Shown: positions 23,599 to 36,882, counted from the first letter of the stretch. The stretch: 64,000 bases of DNA from UBA5704 sp036380715 (GCA_036380715.1 DASVEF010000317.1:1-64000); one strand, 5' to 3'. Notes: a model not told the origin generated them from the sequence alone. Numbers and translations are program-made.

Positions 23599-25810
23599 GG
23601 CCCTCCTGGTCATGCTAGCGCTGCGCGCCGCGGCCCCGGCCGAGGCCGGTGGGTGGCGGATCGCTGTCCGCGGCGCGGACCTCACCCGCGCCGCGGATCC
23701 GGTGGAGTCGGCCGGCGTCGTGCTGGTCGACCTGGCGGCCCTCGCTCCGGCCCTGCGCCTGGCCGTACGGGTGGACGGACCGGAGATCGCGATCCGCGAC
23801 GCCGAGGACCGGGAGTGGCGGGGCGCCCCGGGAGCTTCTCTGCTCGCGGCTCCGGGACGCACGATGCACCTGGAGCGGCCGCTGCGGCTCGACGGCCGCT
23901 CGATCCGCGTGCCGCTCGCCGCGGCGGCCGAGCTCGCCGGCCTTACTCTCCGGCTGGAGCCGTCGGCGAAGCGAGCGGACCTGACGCAGGCGGAAGCCTC
24001 CGGCCCCGCGCTCTCCGCGCCCGGCGGCTGGCAGGCGATCTCGCTGCCCAAGCAGCCCGCACCTCTGGCACCGCACGCCGAGTCTCGGCCTGCCGCCGGC
24101 AGGCTCGACGGGACTCATCTCGACCACGCCCGCGAGAGTCTGCGCTTCGGCCTGGGCCTTGGCCACGTCCACGGGGCCGACTGGGGAAGCGAGATCGCGG
24201 CCACGGGCTCGGTACGCGGGCTCGAGACCCGCCTCGCCGGATTCCTGACCGCCGGGCCTGCCGGGCTCGAGCTCTACAGCGGGCATGCCGCGCTGAGCGA
24301 CCCGGAGTCGGGCTGGGGCGCCGAGGCCGGGGACCTCTTCAGCGAGATCTGGGGCTCGGCCCAGGGCTTCCGGTTGCAGCGCGGATCGAGCGGCCTTTCC
24401 CTCTATCTGCCGGATCCGCACAGCGGGAGCCGGGATCTCGTCCTGGCCCTCCAAGGCGAGGCCGGAGCGGGCGAGCGCGTCGCGATCGCCGGAGAGCTCG
24501 CAACGGACGGATCGTGGCTATTGCGGGGCCGCATGCGGCGCGAGCCCCTGACCCTGTTCGGGTACTACCGGGAGACCGCCGGCGCCGGCCTGGGGCTCTC
24601 GGCCTCCCTCGACCTCGTCCGCGGCATCTCGCTGCAGGGCGGCTGGAGCCGGAGCGGCGAGGGAGACGCGGCGATCGAATGGAGCCACGCCTCGCTGCGC
24701 CTGCCGATCCGCCGCGACCTCGACTTGACCGTGGAGAGCGCCGGAGCGGACGGCGCGTTCGGCCGCAGCCGCTCCGACGCGCTGATCCTGGGCCTGCCGG
24801 CCGGCCCGGTGATCCTGCGCGCCCGCTACCAGCGGCGCCAGACCGAGGTCTTCGCCCGCGGTCCGCTGCGGCCCTTCCGGTCGGAGCAGCGGGAGCTGCT
24901 CGCCGTGGCCTCGTACACCGCGGGCCCGCGCTTCCATCTCGAGCTCCAGAGCACGGGCCGCTGGTCTGAGGCCGGGATCGCCGAGCCCTGGCAGCAGCTC
25001 GCCGCCACTTGGAGGATCACCCCCCGCACCTCCGTCCAGCTCGTCACGGTTTCCTCGAACGCCCCCTTCTCGGACCCGTTGCGGCTCCGCCTCAACCAGG
25101 AGCTTCCGCGGGGGTTCACGTTTTTCGCCGAGTATGGGCGGACCCCCTCTTTTCAGGCCGAGACGGGAGCCGCCGGCCTGCAGGACGGCGCGCGGATCAA
25201 GGTCATGGTCCGCAAGAGTTGGGAGATCTCGACGCCGGCCCGCGGCGCCCTTGTCGAGGGACAGGTCGGCGAGGGTGCCGGCGGAGCGCTGGCGGGCGTC
25301 CCTGTCCACCTCGGGCCTTACCGCGCGGTCACCGACGGGCGGGGGCGCTACACCTTCCGCAACGTGCCCCGCGGCCGCTACGAGGTGCGGGTGCCGGACG
25401 AAGCGCTGCCGGCCGGGTACAGCGGCGTACCGCCGCGGAGTCTGGAGGTCCAGGACCGGAGCCGCGAGACGCTCGATCTCGCGGTCCTCGCCCTCTGCGA
25501 GCTACGGGGCTGGGTCTACGTCGACCGCGACGGAGACGGCCACCGCGATCCTGACGAGGGGATCGCGGGAGTGGCCTTGCGGCTCGGCAAGCAGGCGACC
25601 GCCAGCGGCGCCGACGGCGCGTTCGGATTCCACAACCTGCGCCCCGGGGCCTACGACCTCCGCATTGACGTAGACCGGCTGCGGCCCGGCCTGGCCGTGA
25701 CCGTCCCCTCACGGATGAGCGTCGGGCTCCCCCCCGGCCGTTCGCTGGACGGCATCGAGCTCCGGCTCGCCGAGCGCCGGCGCGGAATCGTCTTCCAGGA
25801 GCTGCGCTAG
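23573..25810 (+). CDS. Usher-like outer-membrane beta-barrel protein with Cna-B domains
   Basis: This protein of about 745 residues starts at ATG 23573, overlapping the chaperone gene by 26 bp, which indicates translational coupling. A signal peptide (KALLVMLALRAAAPAEA) is followed by a copper-amine-oxidase-N-like domain (about 25-130: VLVDLAALAPALRLAV, then RSIRVPLAAAAELAGLTLRLE). A long stretch of alternating amphipathic strands follows (about 190-560), as in outer-membrane barrels. Two C-terminal Cna-B/SdrD-like domains end it (GRYTFRNVPRGRYEVRVP about 595-615; WVYVDRDGDGHRDPDEGIAG about 650-670). Export of the neighbouring subunits is inferred from gene order. It is not a canonical FimD: length and N-terminal domain differ. 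Confidence 0.6.
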   Translation: MRLRGRAAKALLVMLALRAAAPAEAGGWRIAVRGADLTRAADPVESAGVVLVDLAALAPALRLAVRVDGPEIAIRDAEDREWRGAPGASLLAAPGRTMHLERPLRLDGRSIRVPLAAAAELAGLTLRLEPSAKRADLTQAEASGPALSAPGGWQAISLPKQPAPLAPHAESRPAAGRLDGTHLDHARESLRFGLGLGHVHGADWGSEIAATGSVRGLETRLAGFLTAGPAGLELYSGHAALSDPESGWGAEAGDLFSEIWGSAQGFRLQRGSSGLSLYLPDPHSGSRDLVLALQGEAGAGERVAIAGELATDGSWLLRGRMRREPLTLFGYYRETAGAGLGLSASLDLVRGISLQGGWSRSGEGDAAIEWSHASLRLPIRRDLDLTVESAGADGAFGRSRSDALILGLPAGPVILRARYQRRQTEVFARGPLRPFRSEQRELLAVASYTAGPRFHLELQSTGRWSEAGIAEPWQQLAATWRITPRTSVQLVTVSSNAPFSDPLRLRLNQELPRGFTFFAEYGRTPSFQAETGAAGLQDGARIKVMVRKSWEISTPARGALVEGQVGEGAGGALAGVPVHLGPYRAVTDGRGRYTFRNVPRGRYEVRVPDEALPAGYSGVPPRSLEVQDRSRETLDLAVLALCELRGWVYVDRDGDGHRDPDEGIAGVALRLGKQATASGADGAFGFHNLRPGAYDLRIDVDRLRPGLAVTVPSRMSVGLPPGRSLDGIELRLAERRRGIVFQELR

Positions 25811-25814
25811 GGAG

Positions 25815-26407
25815 ATGAGAACCCGCCTCACGACAGCCGCGGCCGGCCTGGTCTGGCTCCTCCTGCGGGCGTCCGCCGGCGCCCAGGAGCGGGTCGATGT
25901 CGACTTCCCGTCCGGCGCCACCTTCCCGGTCGACCTCGGAGCCGGGACGGTCGCCGTGTCCGGCCCCACCCTGCTGAGATTCCGGCACGCGCTGCTCTCC
26001 CCCGGAGGACGGCTGCGGTTCAGCGTGCGGGCCGAAGGGGAAGGTGTCCTCGCGGGATGCGGGGTCACCTTCTCGGCGCACAGCATGCGCGGCATCGCCC
26101 GCGGCGGGGTCCTCAGCGCCACGGACTTCCTGCCGGTCTTCGAGAGCGCGCCGTCCGCCGTCTCGGGGAGCGCCGAGATCACCTGGACCCTGCGGTGCCG
26201 CTCCGCGATCCGTCGCGCCGGCCCCCACACTCTGACGCTGCGCTGGAAAGTGGAGTCGGTGCCCGCCTCCGCCTGGGCGCCCCCGGGTCTCCCTGGACCG
26301 CCGAGAACGGAGTGGGCGCCGCCCCTCCCGGAGACAGGACCGCGGCTGAGCGGCGCGGACGGACGGAAACCGCGCCGGATCCCTCCGAGCCTTCCGAGGA
26401 TCACGCC

Positions 26408-26411
<4 letters not shown>
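25815..26411 (+). CDS. Secreted protein, probable minor fibre subunit
   Basis: This 198-residue protein starts 4 bp after the barrel gene. A signal peptide (LTTAAAGLVWLLLRASAGAQ) precedes a beta-rich domain with two cysteines (GCGVTF, LRCRSAI). It ends the domain with AGPHTLTLRWKVES, matching the end of the subunit at 22150. A proline-rich tail of about 55 residues follows (PPGLPGPPRTEWAPPLPETGP), which the major subunit lacks. It could be a tip, adaptor or anchor. Its stop overlaps the start of the hybrid kinase gene (ATGA), so structural and signalling genes are translated together. Confidence 0.6.
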
Positions 26412-28467
<2,056 letters not shown>

Positions 28468-28471
<4 letters not shown>

Positions 28472-28851
28472 AGAAAAAAATCCTGATCGCCGATGACGAT
28501 CCGATGTTCGTCGAGCTCGTCTCCGCACGCCTGAGGACCGAGGGGTTCGAGGTCACCGCGGCCTTCGACAGCGTCCACACCCTGATGATCGCCATGCGCC
28601 TGCGGCCGGACGCCATCCTCCTCGACGTCAAGATGCCTGGGGGCACCGGGCTGGATGCGCTCCAGAAGCTGAAGAGGTCGAGCCGGACGAACTGCATCCC
28701 CGTCGTCGTCGCCAGCGCGCTGGACGACCCGTCTCTGCCGTACGCGGTCCTGGGCCTCGGCGCCGCCGAGTTCCTGCGCAAGCCGGTAACGTTCGATCAG
28801 GTGCTCGTCAGCCTGCGCCGGCACCTCGGCCTCGCCGAGAGCGCCGCCTGA
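28468..28851 (+). CDS. Single-domain response regulator
   Basis: This 127-residue stand-alone receiver has acidic pocket DDD (9-11), phosphoacceptor Asp53 (ILLDVKMPGG), a T/S-position Ala-Ser in VVVASALDD and Lys in FLRKPVTF. It has no output domain. Its ATG overlaps the hybrid kinase stop (ATGA), so it is the probable partner of that kinase's Hpt domain. It could act by protein-protein contact or as a phosphate sink. It ends the fibre/signalling operon. Confidence 0.92.
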
Positions 28852-28867
28852 GCCAGGCTGCCTCGCT

Positions 28868-29191
28868 TCAGATTGCCTGGTGAGAGAGCAGAGTGCGGAG
28901 CTCACCGGCCTTGTCCTGGGCCGCGCCGATACGGGCCTGGGCCGGCAGCAGATCGCCATAGACGGAGAGCCGCGCGGCTTCCCAGAGCTCATCCAGCACC
29001 CCTTGGGCCAGGCTGCTCCAGACGGGGTCAGGCGCCTGACGCACGCTCTCCCGGCTCTCTCTCACCTTGTCGAGCAACTCCCCGCATCTCTGCGGCTTCT
29101 CCAGGCACTCTTCGAGGGCCAGGCGGAAAAGCTCTTCCGTGGAATCCTCCCACATCTTCACCCAGTCCTCCGTCACATCGCGTCGAAACAC
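28868..29191 (-). CDS. Hypothetical small helical protein
   Basis: This 107-residue, acidic, mostly helical protein (EDWVKMWEDSTEELFRLALEECLE at the start in outline) starts with GTG 29191 after GGAGG at a good distance. It converges with the response regulator gene, only 16 bp apart. No motif is recognised. The helix content and charge would fit a small coiled-coil or regulatory protein. It lies downstream of the GGDEF/EAL gene on the same strand but with an 86-bp gap, so it may have its own promoter. Confidence 0.6.
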   Translation of the reverse strand: MFRRDVTEDWVKMWEDSTEELFRLALEECLEKPQRCGELLDKVRESRESVRQAPDPVWSSLAQGVLDELWEAARLSVYGDLLPAQARIGAAQDKAGELRTLLSHQAI

Positions 29192-29277
29192 AGAGAACCT
29201 CCACTCCGGAATACCGGTTCACCTACGCACTGCACCGATTACGATTTGTACCTGGAGATATTTTAAGGATAAAGAAT

Positions 29278-32200
29278 CTAAAAATCAAGCGTGCGCAGCT
29301 CAGGCCGCTCGATCATCGCGCCGGAGCCGCCATCGCCGGTCTGGAGGAGCCCGGCCCAAGGGGGAGGCTGGGTGAGAAGGCCACGCGCCGTGTCCCGGTC
29401 CACCGGGCGGGAGAAGAGGTGCCCCTGGGCCAGGTTGCAGCCCATGGCCACGAGGTGGGCGAGCTGCGTCTCAGTCTCCACGCCCTCGGCCACGACCTCG
29501 ATACCGAGGCGCTGGGCGAGGGTCAGGATGGCGCGCAGGATCTCCGGGCTCTCTCCGCGCTCGCCGATCTTGGCCACGAACGAGCGGTCGATCTTCAGGC
29601 TGTCGACCGCGAAGCGCTGGAGGTAGCTCAGGGACGAGTAGCCGGTGCCGAAGTCGTCGATGGCCAGGCGCACCTCGTGGGCGCGGATCCGCGCCAGGGT
29701 CTCGGCGGCGGTCTGGCTGTCCTCCATGAGGACGCTCTCGGTGATCTCCAGGGTCAGCCGGTTGCCGCCGACCCGCGCCTCGGCGAGCGCCTCGGCGATG
29801 CGCTCGTCGAGCTTCGGGTCCGAGAACAGGCGGCCTGAGACGTTGACGTGGAGGGTCACGGGAGAGGCTTTCCCCTCGCCGCCGCCCCACTCGCGCAGGC
29901 GCTGGCACGCCTCGCCGAGCACCCACCAGGAGATCGGCAGGATGAGCCCCGTCTCTTCGGCGACGGGGATGAACTCGGAGGGAGGGATCATGCCGCGGTC
30001 CGGCCGGGGCCAGCGCAGCAGCGCCTCGAAGCCGACGATCGCGCCGTCGGCCAGGCGGACGATCGGCTGGTAGTAGAGCCGCAGCTCCGAGCGCTCGAAG
30101 GCGCGGCGCAGCTCGTTCTCCAGGCGCAGCCGCTCGAGCGAGCACCGCGACATGGCGCGGTCGAACATCTCGTGGCGGCCGCCCCCCAGGAACTTGGCCC
30201 GGTACATGGCGACGTGGGCGTCGCGCAGCAGCGGCTCGGCCTCCTCATAGCCTTCGCCCGAAGCCACGCCGATGCTGACGCTGGGGAACAGCTCCTGGCG
30301 GGAGATCTCGACCGGCTGGCCGATCATCTCCAGCAGCCGTTCGGCGATGTGGAGCGATTCGCTCAGGCTCGCCGTCTCGCGGACGAGGAGCGCGAACTCG
30401 TCGCTGGCCAGCCGCGCCGCCGTGTCTTCCGGCTGCAGGCAGCAGGAGATGCGCCGGGCCACCTCGGCGAGGAGCTTGTCGCCCGCAGCTTGGCCGAGGC
30501 TGTCATTGACCACCTTGAAGCGGTCGAGGTTGAGGGAGAGCACGGCGAAGTGTCCTCCCTTCTTACATGCGGCCCGGACGTGCTCCGCTAGGCGGCTCAG
30601 GAACAGCGTGCGGTTGGCCAGCCCGGTGAGGCGGTCCTGGAGGGCGTCCTGCTCGAGCAGCCTGCGCGCCCGGTGCTGCTCGGTCACGTCCTGGAAGAAG
30701 ACCCGGACCAGGCTGCTGTCGGGTACGTAGTAGACCATCTGGTGATAGATCAGGTCGCCGTGGCTGACCTCGAAAGAGAACGACTTGCGCTCGCCGTGGC
30801 GAAAGCGGGCGAGGGTCGGCGCCACGTTGCCCAGCACGGCATGCCAGGAACCGAGCGCCTGGAGGTCCGGGAAGCAGGCGCGGGCGGCCTGGTTCACGTA
30901 GACCGCGTTGCCCGACAGGTCGAGCTCGATCAGCGGGTCCGGGCTCTGCTCGGGCATCGAAGCCAGCCGCCGGATGGCCCGCTCGGCGCGCCGGCGGTCG
31001 GTGATGTCCTCCAGGAACTCGGCGACGCCGCAGATCCGGCCGTGGGCGTCGCGCAGCGGGGCGGCCGAAATCCGCACGTCGATCATGGTCCCCGATTTGT
31101 CGTGGCGGCGCGTCTCCAGGCCGATGAAGCGTTCGCCCCGGAGCACGCTGGCACGCAGCGACAGATGCTCATCCCATTTGTCCTCGGGGACGGTCGGAAG
31201 CCGCTGCCCGATGACCTCTTCGGCTTTCCATCCGAACGTCCGCTCGGCTCCCGGGCTCCAGAGCGTGACGCGGTCCTCCTCGTCGAGGGCCTTGATGGCG
31301 AGAGGCGAGGCCTCGATCAGCGCCTCCAGCGCCTCGCTCAGCTCGCCGAACCCCTCCTCCGCGCGCCGGCGGTCGGTGACGTCGAGCGCCACCCCGATAC
31401 AGCCGACGATCTTCGCTCCCGAGTCGCGCAGCGGCTCGACGTGCGACTGGAAGGTGCGCTCCCGGAAAACCTGCTCGAAGCTGACCGATTGGCCGGTGAG
31501 CGCGCGGCGGTGCGCCGCGATCGCGGGGCTGTCTCCATCGTAGAGGTCGAGCAGGCTCAGCCTGTCGGCTTCCCCCGGTGCGAGCGAAACCGCAGCGAGC
31601 CCGGCCCCCGTGGAGGAGGTGAAGCGCAGGGCCGCGTCGGTGGTCCACAGCACGGCCGGCATCTGGTCCGTGATCAGGCGGAGCCGGGCGGCGTTCTCTC
31701 GCAGCGCCTCCTCGGCCGCGATCCTCTCGTCCGCGAGCTGCTTGCGCTCGGTGATGTCCTTGGAGATACCGATGTGGCCCGCCACCTCGCCGCCTGGGCC
31801 GAGCATCGGCGACACGGTGAGGTCGAGCCAGAACGTCGAGCCGTCCTTGCGCCGCCCGAGCCAGTCGTTGAACTGGGTCCTCCCCGCCAGGATCTGCTGC
31901 CGGACCTGTTCCCGGAGCTCCTCCCGGTGCTCCATGTCCGGGTAGAGGGGAAGAGTCGGCTTGCCGAGCATCTCCTCGGCCGTGTAGCCGAACATCTCGG
32001 CGGCCCCTTCGTTCCAGTAGACCACCCGGTCCCCGGCGTCGGTGACGACCACGCTGTCGCGGATGCAAGCGAGAATGCCGGCCTGGAAGCGGAGCCGCTC
32101 CTGGCTCTCGCGGCGCTCCATGGCGTAGCGCAGGGCGCGCGCCAGGAGGGGCCCGTCGACGCTCCCCTTGGGCAGGTAGTCCTGGGCGCCGGCGCGCAGC

Positions 32201-32502
32201 GTGCGCAGAGCGAGCTCTTCGTCATCGAGGCCGGTCAGCACGAGGATGGGGATGCCGTCCGCCGCGGCGAGGACTTTCTCGAACGTCTCAAAGCCCTGGC
32301 TGTCCGGCAGCGACAGGTCGAGGAGGATCACGTCGATCCCGCCCTCCCGGAGCTGCTCGAAGCCCGCGGAGAGCCGGCCGGCGATCTCGACCTCGAACCG
32401 GGGAGGCGCGGCCCGCAGCGTCTCCCCGATCATCAAGGCCTCGCTCGGGTTGTCCTCGATCAGCAGGACCCTGGCCCTGTCGTTCGCTCCCCTGGATGTC
32501 AC
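29278..32502 (-). CDS. REC-PAS-GGDEF-EAL cyclic-di-GMP phosphodiesterase
   Basis: This is a 1074-residue soluble signalling protein. An N-terminal receiver (Asp62 in ILLDLSLPD) precedes about four PAS domains (about 140-640, with HIGISKDITERK, VALDVTDRRRAEE, FLEDITDRRRAE). The GGDEF domain (about 645-810) has ASDEF at the active-site position. The EAL domain (about 820-1070) keeps EALLRW, LEITESVL, DDFGTGYSSLSYL, KIDRSFV and EGVET. The phosphodiesterase part thus looks intact, while the cyclase part is degenerate and may only bind GTP. The start is GTG 32502, overlapping the stop of the receiver gene upstream (GTGA). It is the last gene of the sigma-54-driven HK/NtrC operon and should lower c-di-GMP. 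Confidence 0.92.
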   Translation of the reverse strand: MTSRGANDRARVLLIEDNPSEALMIGETLRAAPPRFEVEIAGRLSAGFEQLREGGIDVILLDLSLPDSQGFETFEKVLAAADGIPILVLTGLDDEELALRTLRAGAQDYLPKGSVDGPLLARALRYAMERRESQERLRFQAGILACIRDSVVVTDAGDRVVYWNEGAAEMFGYTAEEMLGKPTLPLYPDMEHREELREQVRQQILAGRTQFNDWLGRRKDGSTFWLDLTVSPMLGPGGEVAGHIGISKDITERKQLADERIAAEEALRENAARLRLITDQMPAVLWTTDAALRFTSSTGAGLAAVSLAPGEADRLSLLDLYDGDSPAIAAHRRALTGQSVSFEQVFRERTFQSHVEPLRDSGAKIVGCIGVALDVTDRRRAEEGFGELSEALEALIEASPLAIKALDEEDRVTLWSPGAERTFGWKAEEVIGQRLPTVPEDKWDEHLSLRASVLRGERFIGLETRRHDKSGTMIDVRISAAPLRDAHGRICGVAEFLEDITDRRRAERAIRRLASMPEQSPDPLIELDLSGNAVYVNQAARACFPDLQALGSWHAVLGNVAPTLARFRHGERKSFSFEVSHGDLIYHQMVYYVPDSSLVRVFFQDVTEQHRARRLLEQDALQDRLTGLANRTLFLSRLAEHVRAACKKGGHFAVLSLNLDRFKVVNDSLGQAAGDKLLAEVARRISCCLQPEDTAARLASDEFALLVRETASLSESLHIAERLLEMIGQPVEISRQELFPSVSIGVASGEGYEEAEPLLRDAHVAMYRAKFLGGGRHEMFDRAMSRCSLERLRLENELRRAFERSELRLYYQPIVRLADGAIVGFEALLRWPRPDRGMIPPSEFIPVAEETGLILPISWWVLGEACQRLREWGGGEGKASPVTLHVNVSGRLFSDPKLDERIAEALAEARVGGNRLTLEITESVLMEDSQTAAETLARIRAHEVRLAIDDFGTGYSSLSYLQRFAVDSLKIDRSFVAKIGERGESPEILRAILTLAQRLGIEVVAEGVETETQLAHLVAMGCNLAQGHLFSRPVDRDTARGLLTQPPPWAGLLQTGDGGSGAMIERPELRTLDF

Positions 32503-32909
32503 GAGGAGCCCTCCGCCGAGCCGAGGAGCCGATCGACCTCGTCGGCGATCCTCTTGAGCGGCTGCGGCTTTGACAGGAGCAGGTCGGCGCCGATCGCCTT
32601 CAGCTCGGCCTCGACGTCGCCGCTCCCGTAGGCCGTCAGGAGGACCGTCCGGGTCCGCGGGTCGGCCGCGCGAGCCCGCCGCAGCAGGGCCAGCCCGCCG
32701 CGCGGGTCGGAGGGGTCCAGGCGCAAGTCGGCGATCACCACCGCGTAGGAACCGGCGTCCAGGAAATCCTCGGCCTCGCGGCGGGTGCCCGCGCAGTCGG
32801 CCTCGTAGCCGCGCTGGACCAAGTAGTCCCACATGGCGAACAGGATCGCCTCCTCATCGTCGACGAGGAGGAGGCGACGGGCGGCTGTGGCTGTGGTCTC
32901 GGGAGTCAT
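32499..32909 (-). CDS. Single-domain response regulator
   Basis: This 136-residue receiver domain has DDE (17-19), Asp61 (VIADLRLDPSD), VLLTAYGSGD and LLSKPQPL. No output domain follows. Both ends overlap neighbours: its ATG overlaps the NtrC-type gene stop and its TGA overlaps the GTG of the GGDEF/EAL gene. Proteins are therefore made in a fixed ratio. It may pass phosphate between the sensor kinase and the receiver of the phosphodiesterase, or act by contact. The insertion DPSDPRGG after the Asp is slightly longer than usual. Confidence 0.92.
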   Translation of the reverse strand: MTPETTATAARRLLLVDDEEAILFAMWDYLVQRGYEADCAGTRREAEDFLDAGSYAVVIADLRLDPSDPRGGLALLRRARAADPRTRTVLLTAYGSGDVEAELKAIGADLLLSKPQPLKRIADEVDRLLGSAEGSS

Positions 32910-34255
32910 GACTGGAACCTCGCGAGGTCGATGGCAAAGTCCTTGATCTTCTGGTACAGCGTGCTGCGGGGGACGCCCAGGCGGCGGGCCGCGTTGACCA
33001 CCCGGCCCCGCTCTTCCTGGAGCACCTTCTCGATCTGCCGGCGCTCGATATCCTCCAGCGTCAGGGCGGACTCGGAGGGCTCGGGTGCCATGAGCGCGGG
33101 CGCAAACCGCAGGTCTTCGCGCCGGATCTCTCCTCCTTCGGCGCGCAGCACCGCCCGCTCGAGCACGTTGCGCAGCTCGCGGACGTTGCCCGGCCAGGAG
33201 TAGGACTGGAGCGCCGCCAGGCTCTCAGGCAGCAGGCGGAGGCCTGGCCGCCCCAGATCGCGCGCCAGGTGGCGGAGGAGGCTCTCGGCGAGCAGGGGGA
33301 TGTCCTCGCGCCGCTCGCGCAGGGGCGGCACCGCGATCGGGATCGTGCTGATCCGGAAGTAGAGGTCGCTGCGGAACCGGCCTTCGCGCACCAGGCGAGC
33401 CAGGTCCGCGTTGGTCGCCGCGACCAGGAAGACGTCCACCTGCCGGTCGAGCGTCTCGCCGAGGCGGCGGAAACGTCGCTCTTCCAGGACTTTGAGGACT
33501 TTCGGCTGGACGGCCGGGTCGAGGTCCCCCATCTCGTCGAGGAACAGCGTTCCTTTATGAGCGACCTCGAACAGGCCTTTCTTCTCGTTCACCGCGCCGG
33601 TGAAGGCGCCGCGGGCGTGGCCGAACAGCTCGCTCTCCAGGAACTCTCGCGACAGGCCCGCGCAGTTGAGGTCGACGAACGCCTCGTCGCGGCGCGGTCC
33701 CTGCTCGTGCATCCACCTCGCCAGCACCCCCTTGCCGCTGCCGGTCTCGCCCTGAATGAGGACCGGCCCCTCGGAACGCAGGGCGAGCGCCGCCTCGCGC
33801 GCGAAGGCGCGGATCGCTTCGCTGGTGCCGAGGAAGGGGTTGACGTCCTCGCGCGCCCGCCGCGACTGCCGGGCCGCCTGCTTGCGCGAGTTGCGCTGGT
33901 GCTCCAGGGCGCGCTCCAGGATCACCTGCAGCGCGGGCAGCTCGACCGGCTTGGTGAGGAAGTTCTCCGCCCCCTCCTTGATCGCCCGCACGGCCAGATC
34001 GATCGAGCCGTGACCGGTGAGGAGGACGACGGGGACGCCAGGATCGATCGTGCGGATCTCCTGGACAAGGTCGAGGGCGTTGCCGTCGGGCAGCACATAG
34101 TCGAGGACCACGGCGTCCGGCCGCGAACGCTGGAAGATCGTCCGCGCCGACTGCAGGTTGTCCGCCTCCTCCACCGCGAAGCCGCGGGCCTCGAGGAAGT
34201 CGCGGATGCCGAAGCGGACGATCGGCTCGTCTTCCACCAGCAGGATCCTGTCCAT
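32906..34255 (-). CDS. NtrC-family sigma-54-dependent response regulator
   Basis: This 449-residue enhancer-binding protein has a receiver (Asp52 in VVLDYVLPDG), an AAA+ domain with Walker A GETGSGKG (about 169-176), the sigma-54 contact loop GAFTGA (216-221), Walker B TLFLDEMGDLD and the arginine region RFRSDLYFR. A Fis-type HTH completes it (about 415-445: NAARRLGVPRSTLYQKIKDF). It should activate sigma-54 promoters when phosphorylated, most likely by the kinase encoded just upstream (gap 12 bp). The operon itself has a sigma-54 promoter with two 15-bp palindromes, so this protein is the best candidate to bind those palindromes here and at the three other loci. That assignment is inference. 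Confidence 0.93.
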   Translation of the reverse strand: MDRILLVEDEPIVRFGIRDFLEARGFAVEEADNLQSARTIFQRSRPDAVVLDYVLPDGNALDLVQEIRTIDPGVPVVLLTGHGSIDLAVRAIKEGAENFLTKPVELPALQVILERALEHQRNSRKQAARQSRRAREDVNPFLGTSEAIRAFAREAALALRSEGPVLIQGETGSGKGVLARWMHEQGPRRDEAFVDLNCAGLSREFLESELFGHARGAFTGAVNEKKGLFEVAHKGTLFLDEMGDLDPAVQPKVLKVLEERRFRRLGETLDRQVDVFLVAATNADLARLVREGRFRSDLYFRISTIPIAVPPLRERREDIPLLAESLLRHLARDLGRPGLRLLPESLAALQSYSWPGNVRELRNVLERAVLRAEGGEIRREDLRFAPALMAPEPSESALTLEDIERRQIEKVLQEERGRVVNAARRLGVPRSTLYQKIKDFAIDLARFQS

Positions 34256-34267
34256 TCGCGCCTGTCC

Positions 34268-36175
<1,908 letters not shown>

Positions 36176-36204
36176 TTTCGCACCCACGATAGTACGAGAA
36201 AGGG

Positions 36205-36220
36205 TGCAACGTCCATACCA
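36205..36220 (-). promoter_or_regulatory. Sigma-54 promoter of the HK/NtrC operon
   Basis: The minus strand reads TGGTATGGACGTTGCA, with GG and GC 10 bp apart and full TTGCA at -12. Transcription would start near 36194, 19 nt before ATG 36175. Palindrome pair B lies 66-101 bp upstream. The operon therefore appears to activate itself. Confidence 0.8.
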
Positions 36221-36285
36221 TGAGAACAGAACCTGCCAAAGCTCGTGCTCCCTGTGACTTAGATCTCTGCGGCCTGCGTCCGAGC

Positions 36286-36321
36286 GTCCAGGTCCTGGAC
36301 ATCCTCATCCAGAACCTGGAC
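36286..36321. promoter_or_regulatory. Palindrome pair B (putative enhancer sites)
   Basis: GTCCAGGTCCTGGAC (36286-36300) is a perfect palindrome around a single centre base. ATCCAGAACCTGGAC (36307-36321) follows exactly 21 bp later, two helical turns, on the same face. The pair lies between the lipoprotein gene stop (36324) and the sigma-54 promoter of the kinase operon. Confidence 0.75.
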
Positions 36322-36323
36322 GG

Positions 36324-36677
36324 TCAAAAGCTGATCTTGAAGCAGGCGCAGCCGTTCTGGCTGAGGTTCCATGCCGCCGCCGCGAGCCGGATCAGGGCGA
36401 CGCTGCGCCAGACCTTCTGCCGGGCCTCGGGCTGCATCCCCTTCGTGAGGTACCACACTCCGGCGTAGACCCCCGCGTTCAGCGCCAGCATCTTCTCCAC
36501 CGAGGGGCTCTGGCCATAGACCGGGTTCGCCTCCTTGAAGCCGTTGTCGAGAGCTCCGCCGGTGCTGCCGAGGTCCACCACGGCCGCCCCCATGGCGGCG
36601 AGCTCCCACCGCGACTGGCCGGTGGCGCAACCGAAACTAAAGAGCGAGATCGTGAGAAGAACCATAATTCGCCGCAT
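36324..36677 (-). CDS. Small lipoprotein of unknown function
   Basis: This 117-residue protein starts at ATG 36677, which has GGAG at a proper distance. The frame is open to 36758. The signal ends in a lipobox-like LFSFGC (Cys about 17), so it should be lipid-anchored in the envelope. The mature part is short, with possible membrane-associated helices (LALNAGVYAGVWYLTKG, VALIRLAAAAWNLSQ) and a Cys pair near the end (GCACF). No family is recognised. It has its own sigma-54 promoter at 36719-36734 with palindrome pair D upstream, so it probably belongs to the same regulon as the fibre and kinase genes. Confidence 0.7.
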   Translation of the reverse strand: MRRIMVLLTISLFSFGCATGQSRWELAAMGAAVVDLGSTGGALDNGFKEANPVYGQSPSVEKMLALNAGVYAGVWYLTKGMQPEARQKVWRSVALIRLAAAAWNLSQNGCACFKISF

Positions 36678-36718
36678 CACCATTCTCCTTTCATGATCGA
36701 TTGATGGGAAAGGGAGAG

Positions 36719-36734
36719 GGCAAGCGGCATGCCA
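36719..36734 (-). promoter_or_regulatory. Sigma-54 promoter of the lipoprotein gene
   Basis: The minus strand reads TGGCATGCCGCTTGCC, with GG and GC 10 bp apart and a near-perfect -24 element. The predicted leader is about 31 nt. Pair D lies 74-108 bp upstream, similar to the arrangement at the kinase operon. Confidence 0.75.
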
Positions 36735-36807
36735 TCGCAGAACAAAACCGTAAGTCATTATTTTTCAGCAATTTGCCTTTACAATCTCATGAATCCTCAG
36801 ATTTTTC

Positions 36808-36842
36808 ATCTGACGCCTGGACAGCGTTTCCGGATTCTGGAA
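36808..36842. promoter_or_regulatory. Palindrome pair D (weaker enhancer sites)
   Basis: ATCTGACGCCTGGAC (36808-36822) and TTCCGGATTCTGGAA (36828-36842) are 20 bp apart. Each matches the 15-bp motif less well than the pairs at loci A-C: the first has a good right half only. Position upstream of a sigma-54 promoter supports them. Confidence 0.5.
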
Positions 36843-36882
36843 GAGCGCGATGCATCACGTTTCGGCAGCCGCGGCGCCAAAG

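Noticed and set aside
30673..32631. 652-codon plus-strand open frame
   Set aside because: Shadow of the REC-PAS-GGDEF-EAL gene, without start signal or domain.
32502..32832. Longer start for the GGDEF/EAL gene, reading into the upstream receiver gene
   Set aside because: The extra residues are a frame-shifted reading of the receiver gene. GTG 32502 overlaps its stop and directly precedes the receiver domain.
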